A stretch of 52,355 nucleotides of DNA from Candidatus Thorarchaeota archaeon. Its GTDB lineage: Archaea > Asgardarchaeota > Thorarchaeia > Thorarchaeales > Thorarchaeaceae. The first letter of the stretch is position 1; the number at the start of each line of letters is the position of its first letter. Shown piece by piece: positions 25,303 through 34,733 of the stretch. The position numbers and the translations under genes were made by a program. A model generated the notes under the pieces. It was not told the DNA's origin and made no database searches. It worked only from the letters and a program-made list of their open reading frames with translations. Location of the stretch: the NCBI GenBank assembly GCA_016839245.1, contig JAEOUN010000036.1:1-52355 (forward strand), read 5' to 3'.

Positions 25303-26448
25303 TTACAGACCATGATACGGAAATACTAGTTCTTTCACTCTACGAATTGTGCGCTCCAAATCAAGTGTGACTTCTTCTCGAGAGAAATACATCTGTACGA
25401 CCTCTTCTTCATCTCGGATTGTTGTTATGTATTTGTTGTATCCCATCTCTTCACATTGCTCAATGAATTCCTCTGGTATTTTTTCAGGGACTTTTTCACC
25501 AAGAATTATAGCTAGAAAGAGTGTCCATAATCTAGCTACATTTACTGGATTATAGCCTCCCCCTCCAACAGCCAACCACCCTAGTTTACAGATATCAGAT
25601 GATTGTTTCTTTAATCCTTTAAGCACTGTTTCATAACCAAATGACGTGTAGGCTAAATGTGCCAAAGGATCTAGATAATGTCCATCTACTCCCAACTGCG
25701 TTACAAGTAAATCAGGTTTGAACGATTCAAAGAGCGGTACAACAATTTCCTCATAGACCTTTATCAATTCAAGACTCCCAGCTCCAGGAATCACAGGAAT
25801 GTTTACAGCGTAACCTGTGCCTTCAGCGCCACCGGTTTCATAAACAAAACCTGAACCTGGAAATAGTGTCTTTCCTGTCTGATGAACTGAGATCGTCAAA
25901 ACATCCTTTGATCTATAGAACGCGTTCTGAACACCATCTCCATGATGCGCATCAAAATCAAAATAGAGTATTTTACAATCGCTTTTCTTTCTTAGATAAT
26001 TAATCGCAATCGCTACATCATTGAATATACAAAAACCTGAGGCAGCATTTCGATGAGCATGATGCAGACCTCCTGAGATGCAAAATGCGTTTGATGAACC
26101 TTCAATGATTTTTTTCATTGCATCTAATGTTGCTCCTACGTATCTTGCACCAGTTTCGTAGATCTTTGGAAAGACTGGATTATCAGCTGTTCCTAGACCA
26201 TGACGAGGATCTGAGCATAATTCCTTGCCACATTTCACTACTGCATCAATATATTCGACTGAATGGAAGAGCTCAAGATTTTCTCGTGACGCTGTAGTTG
26301 GTTCAAAGATGTTGCATTTTTCTATAAGTCCTAGTTGGTTAGAAAGGAGGTATGTGAGTTTGAGTCTCTCTGGTTTTAATGGATGCTCTTGACTAAACTC
26401 ATATCCAAGGAGTGCATCAGAATATGGATAGACTAGCTTACCTCTCAT
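25303..26448 (-). CDS. AcuC-type histone deacetylase family protein
   Basis: A 381-residue zinc deacetylase of the class I HDAC / AcuC / acetylpolyamine amidohydrolase superfamily. Visible signatures are GGLHHAHRNAASGFC (the tandem catalytic histidines), FNDVAIAI, YFDFDAHHGDG (metal ligands), GVDGHYLDPLA and AVGGGGYNP. It is expected to remove acetyl groups from lysines, with acetyl-CoA synthetases or DNA-binding proteins as known targets in prokaryotes. AGGTGAT lies close before the ATG. It has no operon partner, and an ADP-forming acyl-CoA synthetase gene lies far away in the same window. Confidence 0.9.
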   Translation of the reverse strand: MRGKLVYPYSDALLGYEFSQEHPLKPERLKLTYLLSNQLGLIEKCNIFEPTTASRENLELFHSVEYIDAVVKCGKELCSDPRHGLGTADNPVFPKIYETGARYVGATLDAMKKIIEGSSNAFCISGGLHHAHRNAASGFCIFNDVAIAINYLRKKSDCKILYFDFDAHHGDGVQNAFYRSKDVLTISVHQTGKTLFPGSGFVYETGGAEGTGYAVNIPVIPGAGSLELIKVYEEIVVPLFESFKPDLLVTQLGVDGHYLDPLAHLAYTSFGYETVLKGLKKQSSDICKLGWLAVGGGGYNPVNVARLWTLFLAIILGEKVPEKIPEEFIEQCEEMGYNKYITTIRDEEEVVQMYFSREEVTLDLERTIRRVKELVFPYHGL

Positions 26449-26545
26449 TCTACATCACCTTTCGCCAGATATGTCTAATTTTCTTAATCAATGTTTTATA
26501 ACTACTTGTTCCTTTGACACTATCCTCGTGATATTATCATAAGGA

Positions 26546-27820
26546 TTATTGATTTGACACAATTGTATCGATAATATCTTGCAGTCCAAATTCTGCTAGA
26601 TAGACGAAATAGGTTGCTAGATAGATTACTATAACGAATATGAGAATTGAGTGGATCAGTTCTGTATAGACATTTGGATCTCTTAACTTATCAAGTGCTC
26701 TCTCTTCAGGAGAGTTCCTGTAGGCCACAATGAATAATGTTACAAAATATAGGTTTATCAATACGCCAAAGTATCTGACATAGTTTGCAAGAAATGGTGT
26801 ACCTACTGAGTTTACTATTTCTCCAGTATCAAAGTCCATAATGGTTAGTGATGTTATGAGTGGGTCTGCTGTTACAATATATCCATGACCATTTACCTCA
26901 TAATAATCAGATTCATACGGTTGCACTAACCAGTCTTTTCCATATTCTCTAATTACTTGTTTTGTATCTCTTTGAACTAGCAGGACTCTGCCATTATTTG
27001 AATCTGTTATTAGATATAGACCATTTCCGAGATCATCACAATCTCTTGCCCATCTTAATTCACCATAGGGGAAATCAAGATGAAACTCCCACACTGTTTC
27101 TTTTGTTTTATAGTCAATCTCAACAATGCGATGATTCTCGCTATCACAGATAATGATGTTTCCATTTTCGCGTCTATCTGGATTATGCTGCTGATATAGA
27201 ATATCGTGATTCTGTGGTTCACCATAGCTCCAAAGAATTTCCTTTGTTGCAGTGTAGTTGACTTCTAATATCAAATCGAAATTTCTTATTGATATAAGAA
27301 GTGAATTGTGCGACCTGCCCATAAGCGAGCCATTAATGAATTCAACATCATTGATATGCGTCCAGTCACCTCCTCCTTGATCTGGGTTTGACACATAATC
27401 AATTGCTGCTTCATTCCATCCCTGCTCGATACCATATTCAGTCCAATTAACAGTGTTAGGATCAGTTGCATTCCATTCCCAAATGATTTCATCCGGATTG
27501 TTAATATTGACCTCAATTACACGTTGCATGCCTGTATCAGTAATCATCACATTTCCGTCAGGCATTATTTCAGACTCGTGAACGAAAGGTCCCGGCAATT
27601 CTGTTCTCCATAGTTGCTTGAGATCTGATGTCACAATCATTGTTGCACCTGCTTCATGTGTAATAAGAAAGTCCCCTTTATACGGTCCCGATGAAATATA
27701 ATCTGCATCAAGGATTAATCCAAAAGGTTGTGATGCTGGTACTATACCAAAGAAGAATGGAATTCCAGCTATTGTGCAAATCATTAGAATCGTAATCAAG
27801 TATCGTTTTTTGAATTCCAT
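26546..27820 (-). CDS. Arylsulfotransferase-like beta-propeller membrane protein
   Basis: About 424 residues with an N-terminal signal-anchor (ITILMICTIAGIPFFFG), then a propeller of the arylsulfotransferase (ASST) type running from about 40 to 340. ASST-like features are ILDADYISSGPYKGDFLITHE, HDILYQQHNPDRRENGNIII and DCDDLGNGLYLITDS. Two more membrane helices follow at the C-terminus (about 345-370 and 395-420), giving an external propeller held at both ends. It may move sulfate groups or simply bind ligands; the catalytic His is not confirmed. GGTGA lies 4 nt before ATG 27820, which I prefer to ATG 27835 because the latter overlaps the upstream gene. Confidence 0.72.
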   Translation of the reverse strand: MEFKKRYLITILMICTIAGIPFFFGIVPASQPFGLILDADYISSGPYKGDFLITHEAGATMIVTSDLKQLWRTELPGPFVHESEIMPDGNVMITDTGMQRVIEVNINNPDEIIWEWNATDPNTVNWTEYGIEQGWNEAAIDYVSNPDQGGGDWTHINDVEFINGSLMGRSHNSLLISIRNFDLILEVNYTATKEILWSYGEPQNHDILYQQHNPDRRENGNIIICDSENHRIVEIDYKTKETVWEFHLDFPYGELRWARDCDDLGNGLYLITDSNNGRVLLVQRDTKQVIREYGKDWLVQPYESDYYEVNGHGYIVTADPLITSLTIMDFDTGEIVNSVGTPFLANYVRYFGVLINLYFVTLFIVAYRNSPEERALDKLRDPNVYTELIHSILIFVIVIYLATYFVYLAEFGLQDIIDTIVSNQ

Positions 27821-27824
27821 TGAT

Positions 27825-28157
27825 TCACCATCCAAAGTAGAACATCACTGTTGCTAACACAAAAAATGCAATTATCCATGTCTCCGTATATTTCAGAGCA
27901 AACTTGACCATTGCTTTAGGTTCCATTTCTGTTTTTATGCTTTTTAATCTGTTATTTAAATAAACATATGCAATTAGAATCGTAACAAGGTAGAGCAAAG
28001 GCGTAATGACGTAAAATGTAATGTAGCTATTGAATCTGAGGATGAAATAGCTTAGAGCACCAGATCCAAGTCCAATAAACAATTTCATCCAGAATAATGA
28101 ACGCACTAACGGAGTTAGGTTATTTGATACCTGCATTCCGTCTGATGGCTCATTCAT
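27825..28157 (-). CDS. Small membrane protein, unknown
   Basis: A 110-residue protein with three membrane helices (about 23-43, 46-66 and 90-108) and a soluble N-terminus. No family is recognised. Its stop lies 4 nt before the start of the arylsulfotransferase-like gene, so the two are translated from one message and probably act together in the membrane, which is inference from position. Confidence 0.65.
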   Translation of the reverse strand: MNEPSDGMQVSNNLTPLVRSLFWMKLFIGLGSGALSYFILRFNSYITFYVITPLLYLVTILIAYVYLNNRLKSIKTEMEPKAMVKFALKYTETWIIAFFVLATVMFYFGW

Positions 28158-28301
28158 TACCGTTCTTCTCCTAATCTTTGAATAATGTCTTAGTTGTTAC
28201 TCTGATGTCTACAATAACTTGTGTAAATGATTGGTATCAGTAATTATTTTTTGTGTGACCTTTATCATAACTATAAGGATTTCCTTCTATCGAATATTGT
28301 A

Positions 28302-29837
28302 TCAATACCATTCAATTGTTGCTGGAGGTTTAGAGGTTAAATCATAGACAACTCTATTGATTCCACGAACCTCATTTGCAATTCGTGAAGCCACCTTCAA
28401 CAGGATATGCCATGGCGGTGTACTGACTGAAGCAGTCATGGCATCACAACTTTCAACAATTCTTAGGACTACCGCTTGTTCATAGGATCTCTCATCTCCC
28501 ATTACACCTACCGTCTTAACTGGAAGGAGTATACAGAATGACTGCCATATCGATGAGTAGAACTCCTCTTTTTTGATAGTATCTTGAAGAATGAAATCAG
28601 CTGCTCTAAGAATTGCCAATTGTTCTTTTGTGACTGAACCACTAATCCGGATTGCTAAAGATGGCCCCGGAAAAGGTTGTCTGTTAAGCATATGTTTTGG
28701 AATCCCAATTTTTTTGCCCACCTGTCGTACTTCATCTTTGTAGAGGTCTTTTAATGGTTCAACTAAATCTAGTTTCATCCAATCTGGAAGTCTCACATTA
28801 TGGTGACTCTTGATGATAGCAGTAGCTTTTCCTGTTACTGCACTTTCAACACGGTCTGGGTATATGGTTCCCTGTCCAAGAAAATGAAAATGCCCGTATC
28901 TTGATTCTAATTCTTTTGATTTTTGTTCAAAGACTTCAATGAACTTGTTCGCAATTACTTTCCTTTTATCTTCAGGATCTTCTATGCCTTCAAGTGCTTT
29001 AAGGAACTCGTCTGAAGCATCAACAGTGATGAAGTGTTCAAAATTCATCTTTTTGAAGGCCTTTTCTACCTCTTCTCTCTCTCCTTGTCGTAATAATCCA
29101 TTATCAACGAAAACACAAAATAATCGTGATCCAATTGCCTCTCTAATAAGATAGGCTGCTACAGTCGAGTCTACTCCTCCACTAGTAGCCATGAGTACTT
29201 GTCCATCGCCTACAGATGTTTGTACCTGTTTAATGATTTCACGAATCTGGTTCTCTGGTCTCCATGAATCTTGATAGCCACAAATATCTCGTAGGAATGA
29301 TTTGAGAATGATGATACCATTTTTCGTATGTGTGACTTCAGGATGAAATTGTACTCCAAAAATTGTTCCTTCTTGATTACTATAGGCCGATATTCGATTA
29401 TTACCACTCAACGCTAAAGGTATAATTCCATCAGGGAGTTGTTTTATTTGATCGCGATGGCTCATCCAAACTGACTCTATTCGTTCAAGTCCATTAAATA
29501 TGGTCTTCTGATTGATAATTGAAACTTCAGTTTGTCCATATTCAGGATTTTCGCCTCGTTCGATTTCGCTTCCAAAATGGACTGCAAGTAGTTGATGACC
29601 AAAGCATATTCCAAGGAGTTTGATGTTGTGTCTTGAAATGTATCTAAGATTTGATTGGAAGGTTTTTCCCAAATCATTTTCTGTAACTGTTCTTGGTCCC
29701 CCTGAGAGTATGATTCCTCTTATTCCATCATCTGCTACATTTTCGAGTTCAACATCTTGGGCTACAATTTCTGCAAAAACACCTAACTCTCGACAACGTC
29801 GTGCGATTAGATGTGTATATTGCCCTCCATAATCCAT
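28302..29837 (-). CDS. guaA: GMP synthase (glutamine-hydrolysing), two-domain form
   Basis: Converts XMP to GMP with ATP and glutamine. The glutamine amidotransferase domain is N-terminal (ILSGGPRTV, GICFGHQLLA with the catalytic Cys, VQFHPEV). The ATP-pyrophosphatase domain follows (MATSGGVDSTVAAYL, HFLGQGTIYPDRVES) and the dimerisation domain is C-terminal, ending RVVYDLTSKPPATIEWY. The ATG at 29837 begins MDYGGQYTHLI and cuts off most of the family's first strand. The in-frame upstream codons read ATA-S-E-K-I-I-V-M, a good family N-terminus, but hold no ATG, GTG or TTG before a stop. It is the last gene of the purine cluster. Confidence 0.95.
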   Translation of the reverse strand: MDYGGQYTHLIARRCRELGVFAEIVAQDVELENVADDGIRGIILSGGPRTVTENDLGKTFQSNLRYISRHNIKLLGICFGHQLLAVHFGSEIERGENPEYGQTEVSIINQKTIFNGLERIESVWMSHRDQIKQLPDGIIPLALSGNNRISAYSNQEGTIFGVQFHPEVTHTKNGIIILKSFLRDICGYQDSWRPENQIREIIKQVQTSVGDGQVLMATSGGVDSTVAAYLIREAIGSRLFCVFVDNGLLRQGEREEVEKAFKKMNFEHFITVDASDEFLKALEGIEDPEDKRKVIANKFIEVFEQKSKELESRYGHFHFLGQGTIYPDRVESAVTGKATAIIKSHHNVRLPDWMKLDLVEPLKDLYKDEVRQVGKKIGIPKHMLNRQPFPGPSLAIRISGSVTKEQLAILRAADFILQDTIKKEEFYSSIWQSFCILLPVKTVGVMGDERSYEQAVVLRIVESCDAMTASVSTPPWHILLKVASRIANEVRGINRVVYDLTSKPPATIEWY

Positions 29838-29880
29838 AACTATTATTTTTTCAGATATTGATACTCTCTATTCCCCCTTT

Positions 29881-31128
29881 TTATTTTGCGATATCTGATC
29901 TGTATCTGACTCTACCTTTGATACGTGTAGCATTGGTGTAGGCAATCTCTCTTGCCTCTTCAACAGTGTTACCTTTTCCTAGAATTCCCACTGCTCTGCT
30001 GCCTGTAGTTAGGATTTGATTATCCTTTTCATAGACTGACGCAAAATAGACCTCTGCTGATGTTGCAGCACTTACATCTATGGCGCTATCTTTTATTGTG
30101 TCTTCTCCAGGGTAACCTTCTGGAACAACATAGACGCAGACCGTAGCCAGTTCTGCAAATCTTGGTTGAATGAGATTTCCATCGATTATGCTCTGACAGA
30201 TATCGTTGAATGGTGTTTCAATGATTGATAGGACATTCATTGCCTCAGGATCACCAAATCTAGCATTGTATTCAATTAACTTAATACCTGTGTCAGTTTT
30301 CATGAATTGACCATATAATATACCTTTGAATTCAGAACCTGCTTTGCTCTTCATTCCCATTAGTGTTGCAGTCATTATCTCCATTGCACTTTCAAAATCA
30401 GCTTGTGTGATATAGGGTAAACCATGATTGCTTGTAGAGTATGATCCCATGGATCCAGTATTTGGTCCCTCATCGTTATCATATGCTCTTTTGTAATCTC
30501 GTACAAGAGGCATTGCCTCTAGTCGTTGCCCATCAGAGAATGCCTGAATTGTAAACTCAGTCCCTACAAGTTTCTCTTCTAAAACAGCAACTCCTTGATT
30601 TATGATGAGGTTTTTTGCATATTCTTCCAGATGCTGGCGTGAATGTAGATGCTCACCATAAATCCTTACGCCTTTTCCTCCAGTGAGGCCATTTGGTTTA
30701 ACAACAATATTCTCTATTCCGACTTGCTTTTCGAATTTTCTTAAATCGTCAATAGACCGAGCTGCGATGAACATTGGATTAGCTTTGGGTGAGGTCTGTT
30801 CAATCAAAATTCGCGCAAAGGCTTTACTCGTTTCAATTCTCGCGGCTGCGGTATTTGGTGCGATACATGGAACTCCCTGGGCTATAAGGAAATTTGATAT
30901 GCCTGCTTCAATTGAAGCCTCAGGACCTACTATTGCATAGTCTATGCCACTAAGATCTGGAAGGTGTTTGATGTCTACGATAGATCCAATTGAGTAATCC
31001 TTTGATAGCTTGGTAATTCCTGGATTCAATCGCTCCATATGTGCATGTACTTCAACTTCAGACTTAGAGAGGGCTGCAGCTATTGCATGTTCTCTCGCAC
31101 CATTTCCAATCAACAACACTTTTGTCAT
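29881..31128 (-). CDS. purD: Phosphoribosylamine-glycine ligase
   Basis: Makes glycinamide ribonucleotide from phosphoribosylamine, glycine and ATP, the second step of purine synthesis. The 415 residues start VLLIGNGAREHAIA and carry the ATP-grasp pattern: VVKPNGLTGGKGVRIYG, EFTIQAFSDG, NTGSMGSYS and EYNARFGDPEAM. All key elements are present and the length is normal. The start overlaps the purE-purM stop by ATGA, and guaA follows within about 25-45 nt. Confidence 0.96.
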   Translation of the reverse strand: MTKVLLIGNGAREHAIAAALSKSEVEVHAHMERLNPGITKLSKDYSIGSIVDIKHLPDLSGIDYAIVGPEASIEAGISNFLIAQGVPCIAPNTAAARIETSKAFARILIEQTSPKANPMFIAARSIDDLRKFEKQVGIENIVVKPNGLTGGKGVRIYGEHLHSRQHLEEYAKNLIINQGVAVLEEKLVGTEFTIQAFSDGQRLEAMPLVRDYKRAYDNDEGPNTGSMGSYSTSNHGLPYITQADFESAMEIMTATLMGMKSKAGSEFKGILYGQFMKTDTGIKLIEYNARFGDPEAMNVLSIIETPFNDICQSIIDGNLIQPRFAELATVCVYVVPEGYPGEDTIKDSAIDVSAATSAEVYFASVYEKDNQILTTGSRAVGILGKGNTVEEAREIAYTNATRIKGRVRYRSDIAK

Positions 31129-32558
31129 TCTAATAATACTCCATATTTTGGAATCTCCACTACACTCTTCTTTGAAGCTTTAATACTTCCTAAAATAAAA
31201 GAGGAGTCCAACTCTGAGAGGATTTCTATGCTTTCTTGCGACTCTTCCCGGGAGACTACAACAATTAATCCAATACCCATATTGAAAGTCGAAAACATCT
31301 CTCTCCACTCAATATTGCCTGATGTTTTAATCAATTGAAATATCGGTTGTATCTCTGGTAGATTCTCAATCATGAAATGAAACTTGCCAAGTCGAGTGAT
31401 TTTGCGAAATCCTGAACCTGTGATGTGTGCAATTCCCTTTATGTTGATGCCTTTCGTCTTTAATGCATTGAAGTGTTTTACATAGATCTTCGTGGGTTTC
31501 AGTAATTCATCGCCTAGAGTAATCCCCCATGGCAATTTGTCATCAATGTTGAATTTTCCAAGTAAGACCTTCCTTGCCAAAGTGAATCCATTAGAGTGAA
31601 TTCCATTTGATGATATGCCAATGATTACATCATTTGGTACTATGTCACTTCCATCGAACAAATCATCCTCGCGCGCAAGACCGACAGCAGTTCCTGCTAA
31701 GTCAAGACCAATAGCTCTGGTTCCTCTTATCATATCGGGGAGGATAGCTGTTTCGCCGCCAAGAATTGGTATCTTTGACTCTGCACATCCTTGAAGTAAT
31801 CCTTTTCCTATTTGATCAATAATCGATTCAGATAGCGGCTTTTCAGAGGCTAAGTAATCAACAAATCCAATGGGTTTTGCTCCTATGCAAATCAGGTCAT
31901 TAACATTCATTGCCACACAGTCAATACCGATTGTATCATACCTGTTAGCTTCTTCTGCGACTAGGACTTTACTACCAACACCATCGGTTGATAGTGCTAT
32001 ACACAATTCATCAGTAATTTTCACAGTATTTGCATAGTGTCCAAACTCTTGTGTTACTTGACCGTACTGAAAAGAGCTCTTGACATATTCACCAAGTTTC
32101 TCTAAACCTTTAGCAACTATGGACTCATCCACGCCTGCTTCTGCATAGGTCTGTGGAGCTTTCTTTTCTTGCTTTGTGATTGATAGCATCCTTGCGGCTA
32201 GGTATGCGGCATTTTCACCATTATCGATTCCAACGGTTGCTACTGGCACTCCTTTTGGCATTTGCATGGTTGATAGAAGTGCATCGAGTCCCTCCAGTTT
32301 GACGTTTACAGGTACGCCTATGACAGGTCTCGTTGTATGAGATGCAACAATCCCGGGAAGAGCTGCAGCTAGCCCTGCTATTGCAATCATAACTTTCGCG
32401 TCGCTACTTTTGACAATAGCTTGAATTCTCTCTGGCTCCCTGTGAGCTGATGCGAATTCAATTGAGTGACTAATGTCGAGTGAATCCAAGACAGCTACTG
32501 CTCTGTCAACAATCTCTTGGTCACTTTTACTTCCTGCAATAATCAAGACATCCGGCAT
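31125..32558 (-). CDS. purE-purM: PurE-PurM fusion (AIR carboxylase/mutase + AIR synthetase)
   Basis: A single 477-residue frame joining two purine enzymes. Residues 1-128 are PurE: IIAGSKSD, SAHREPER with the catalytic H39, and IAGLAAALPGIVASHTTRPV. Residues 137-477 are PurM: TYAEAGVDESIVAKG, STDGVGSK, AMNVNDLICIGAKPIGFVDY, ILGGETA, GISSNGIHSNGF and ITGSGF. PurM makes aminoimidazole ribonucleotide (AIR), and PurE then carries its carboxylation, so consecutive steps are fused with the order reversed on the chain. There is no stop or frameshift at the junction (about residue 130), and the linker is short (ITKQEKKAPQ). It lies 6 nt after purL and overlaps purD. Confidence 0.93.
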   Translation of the reverse strand: MPDVLIIAGSKSDQEIVDRAVAVLDSLDISHSIEFASAHREPERIQAIVKSSDAKVMIAIAGLAAALPGIVASHTTRPVIGVPVNVKLEGLDALLSTMQMPKGVPVATVGIDNGENAAYLAARMLSITKQEKKAPQTYAEAGVDESIVAKGLEKLGEYVKSSFQYGQVTQEFGHYANTVKITDELCIALSTDGVGSKVLVAEEANRYDTIGIDCVAMNVNDLICIGAKPIGFVDYLASEKPLSESIIDQIGKGLLQGCAESKIPILGGETAILPDMIRGTRAIGLDLAGTAVGLAREDDLFDGSDIVPNDVIIGISSNGIHSNGFTLARKVLLGKFNIDDKLPWGITLGDELLKPTKIYVKHFNALKTKGINIKGIAHITGSGFRKITRLGKFHFMIENLPEIQPIFQLIKTSGNIEWREMFSTFNMGIGLIVVVSREESQESIEILSELDSSFILGSIKASKKSVVEIPKYGVLLE

Positions 32559-32564
32559 AACAAA

Positions 32565-34733
32565 TCACTCCAAATATTTTCTCAATCCTCTGGAGAACAC
32601 ATTGTTTGTCCCTCGTATCTGAATTTTAAATGCACCAAAATCAGCTACTTGATCAGTTACAGTCAATCCAATCTCGCAGATTGGAATATTGTATTTCTCA
32701 AAGATCTTTAGGAATTCTTGTTGATTACTTTCTGTTACTTCTGCTACGTAGCGTCCTGATGTTTCTGAAAACAGTCTTAGACCAAGACTGCCTGCTGTAC
32801 CTGGTGTATAATCAAGATTGAGCTTGAAGCCATAATCGCTATTGAGTACCATTTTCATTAATGCCACAGCTATACCTCCTCTACCAACATTATTACATGA
32901 GCGAATCAGATTCCTCTCATGTGCTTCGAGGATAGCTTGCATGGCTCGCTTTTCCACATCTGGTTGATATTTTGGAGGTACTCCTTTCACTTGTCCAATT
33001 GTTATACGCTGGTACTCGCTGCCGTTGATCTCAGGTAAGGTTTCACCTATTAGAAAAATATTCGCCCATGGAGCAACTAAATTTCTACGTACTGGAGTAA
33101 AATCTTTGTTCATGATTCCTGCAATCATTATCTGAGGTGTTGGATTTATCCGTTTGATTTCTCCATTAACAAGTGATTCATTGTACAATGAAACATTGCC
33201 TCCGACAATTGGAATATTGAAATCATGCGAAAATCGTCCAAGGCCCTTTACAGCTTCAACAAATTGACCATAGGATTCAGGTCGCTCAGGATTACCAAAA
33301 TTCAAGCAATCTGCGATAAGGATGGGACGTGCTCCTGTTGAAACTAAATTCCTTAATGCATTGCATGCTGAATTTGCTGCTCCTTGTTGTGGATCAAGAA
33401 GGCACCAAAATGAATTGCAGTCGGTTGCGAAGGCTATTTTTTTACCATTCGGAAATTCAAGAACTCCACTGTTCTCTCCCAAATCTACAACGGTGTTTGC
33501 TTGAACATGTTGGTCATACTGACTATATACCCAACTTCGATCACAGATATTTTCGGATTCTAGTAATTTGAAAATCACGCTTTGAAAATCTTCTTGTTCG
33601 ATATACCAAGTGGTGGATTCTGTCTGCGCTGGAATTCTCAGCTCGACTCTTTCAGGTTCAGGGAATCCGCCGACTAAAAGATCTATAGGTAGTCTTACTT
33701 TTGCTTCTCCCTTCCATTTTGCTGTGTAGTATTTATCATCTGTAACCTTACCTATGATTCCATAGGGAGTACTATTTTTTTCAAGTAAAAGGATCACTCT
33801 ATCGAGATTTTCAGGAGAGACAATTCCAAGCATACGTTCCTGCGATTCTGAGATTACTATTTCAGAAGGATCCATATCTTCCTCTCTAAGAGGTACCTTG
33901 TCCAAATTAATCTCCACTCCTGTCCCTCCAGCGGCTGCCAATTCTCCTGCCGCAGAGGTAAGCCCTCCTCCGCCCAAATCCTGCAGTCCTGATAGGAGAT
34001 GTTCTTCGACAAGCTCTGCGAGTGTATCGATTAGTACCTTTTTAGCGAGAGGGTCTCCAATCTGTACAGCTTTTCGATTCTCATCTTCTTCACTAGAGAA
34101 AGTTTCTGACGCAAAACTTACACCTGCAATGCCATCTCGACCAGTTGTTGAGCCAAACAAAACAAGATGATGTCCTGGAGTTTTCGCTGAACTTCTAACA
34201 ACATATTCAGGCTTTACCCACCCAACACATACAACATTCACAAGGCAATTTTCATCATATGAGTCATCAAACTCGATTTCACCACCAATGACAGGGATGC
34301 CAACACTGTTTCCATAATCTGATATTCCTCGCACAACATTCTCCAGTAGATATGCATTATGTGGTTTTGAAAGATGTCCGAATCGAAGACAATTCATTAA
34401 TCCTACAGCTTTACATCCTTGAGAAATAACATCTCTAATAATCCCTCCAACTCCTGTGGCAGCTCCATTATACGGATCTATCTGACTTGGATGATTATGA
34501 GACTCCATGGCTACACCTATCAAATAGCCATCACCAATATCAACAAGGCCTGCTCCTTCTCCAATTCCGAGAACAACATTTTCTCCTTTTGTATTGAACA
34601 GATAGAACCATCGTTTACTGCTTTTGTAACTGCAGTGTTCACTCCAGAGGACATCTAACATACCTAGTTCAGCTTTTGAGGGGTCTCGTTTTAGTACTGA
34701 TGAAATATGTTCTAATTCTTCATTGGTTAACAT
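32565..34733 (-). CDS. purL: FGAM synthase, large catalytic subunit
   Basis: Small-type PurL (722 residues), which uses ammonia from PurQ to convert FGAR to FGAM; PurS completes the complex. It contains LWSEHCSYKSSK with the catalytic His, the ATP segments VGGIIRDVISQGCKAVG and GLQDLGGGGLTSAAGE, and the second-half GRFSHDFNIPIVGGNVSLYNE. The length is that of the three-subunit archaeal and Bacillus form rather than the ~1300-residue fused form. Its first codons overlap the end of purQ by 7 nt. The PurS partner is not separate here but fused to PurC. Confidence 0.96.
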   Translation of the reverse strand: MLTNEELEHISSVLKRDPSKAELGMLDVLWSEHCSYKSSKRWFYLFNTKGENVVLGIGEGAGLVDIGDGYLIGVAMESHNHPSQIDPYNGAATGVGGIIRDVISQGCKAVGLMNCLRFGHLSKPHNAYLLENVVRGISDYGNSVGIPVIGGEIEFDDSYDENCLVNVVCVGWVKPEYVVRSSAKTPGHHLVLFGSTTGRDGIAGVSFASETFSSEEDENRKAVQIGDPLAKKVLIDTLAELVEEHLLSGLQDLGGGGLTSAAGELAAAGGTGVEINLDKVPLREEDMDPSEIVISESQERMLGIVSPENLDRVILLLEKNSTPYGIIGKVTDDKYYTAKWKGEAKVRLPIDLLVGGFPEPERVELRIPAQTESTTWYIEQEDFQSVIFKLLESENICDRSWVYSQYDQHVQANTVVDLGENSGVLEFPNGKKIAFATDCNSFWCLLDPQQGAANSACNALRNLVSTGARPILIADCLNFGNPERPESYGQFVEAVKGLGRFSHDFNIPIVGGNVSLYNESLVNGEIKRINPTPQIMIAGIMNKDFTPVRRNLVAPWANIFLIGETLPEINGSEYQRITIGQVKGVPPKYQPDVEKRAMQAILEAHERNLIRSCNNVGRGGIAVALMKMVLNSDYGFKLNLDYTPGTAGSLGLRLFSETSGRYVAEVTESNQQEFLKIFEKYNIPICEIGLTVTDQVADFGAFKIQIRGTNNVFSRGLRKYLE

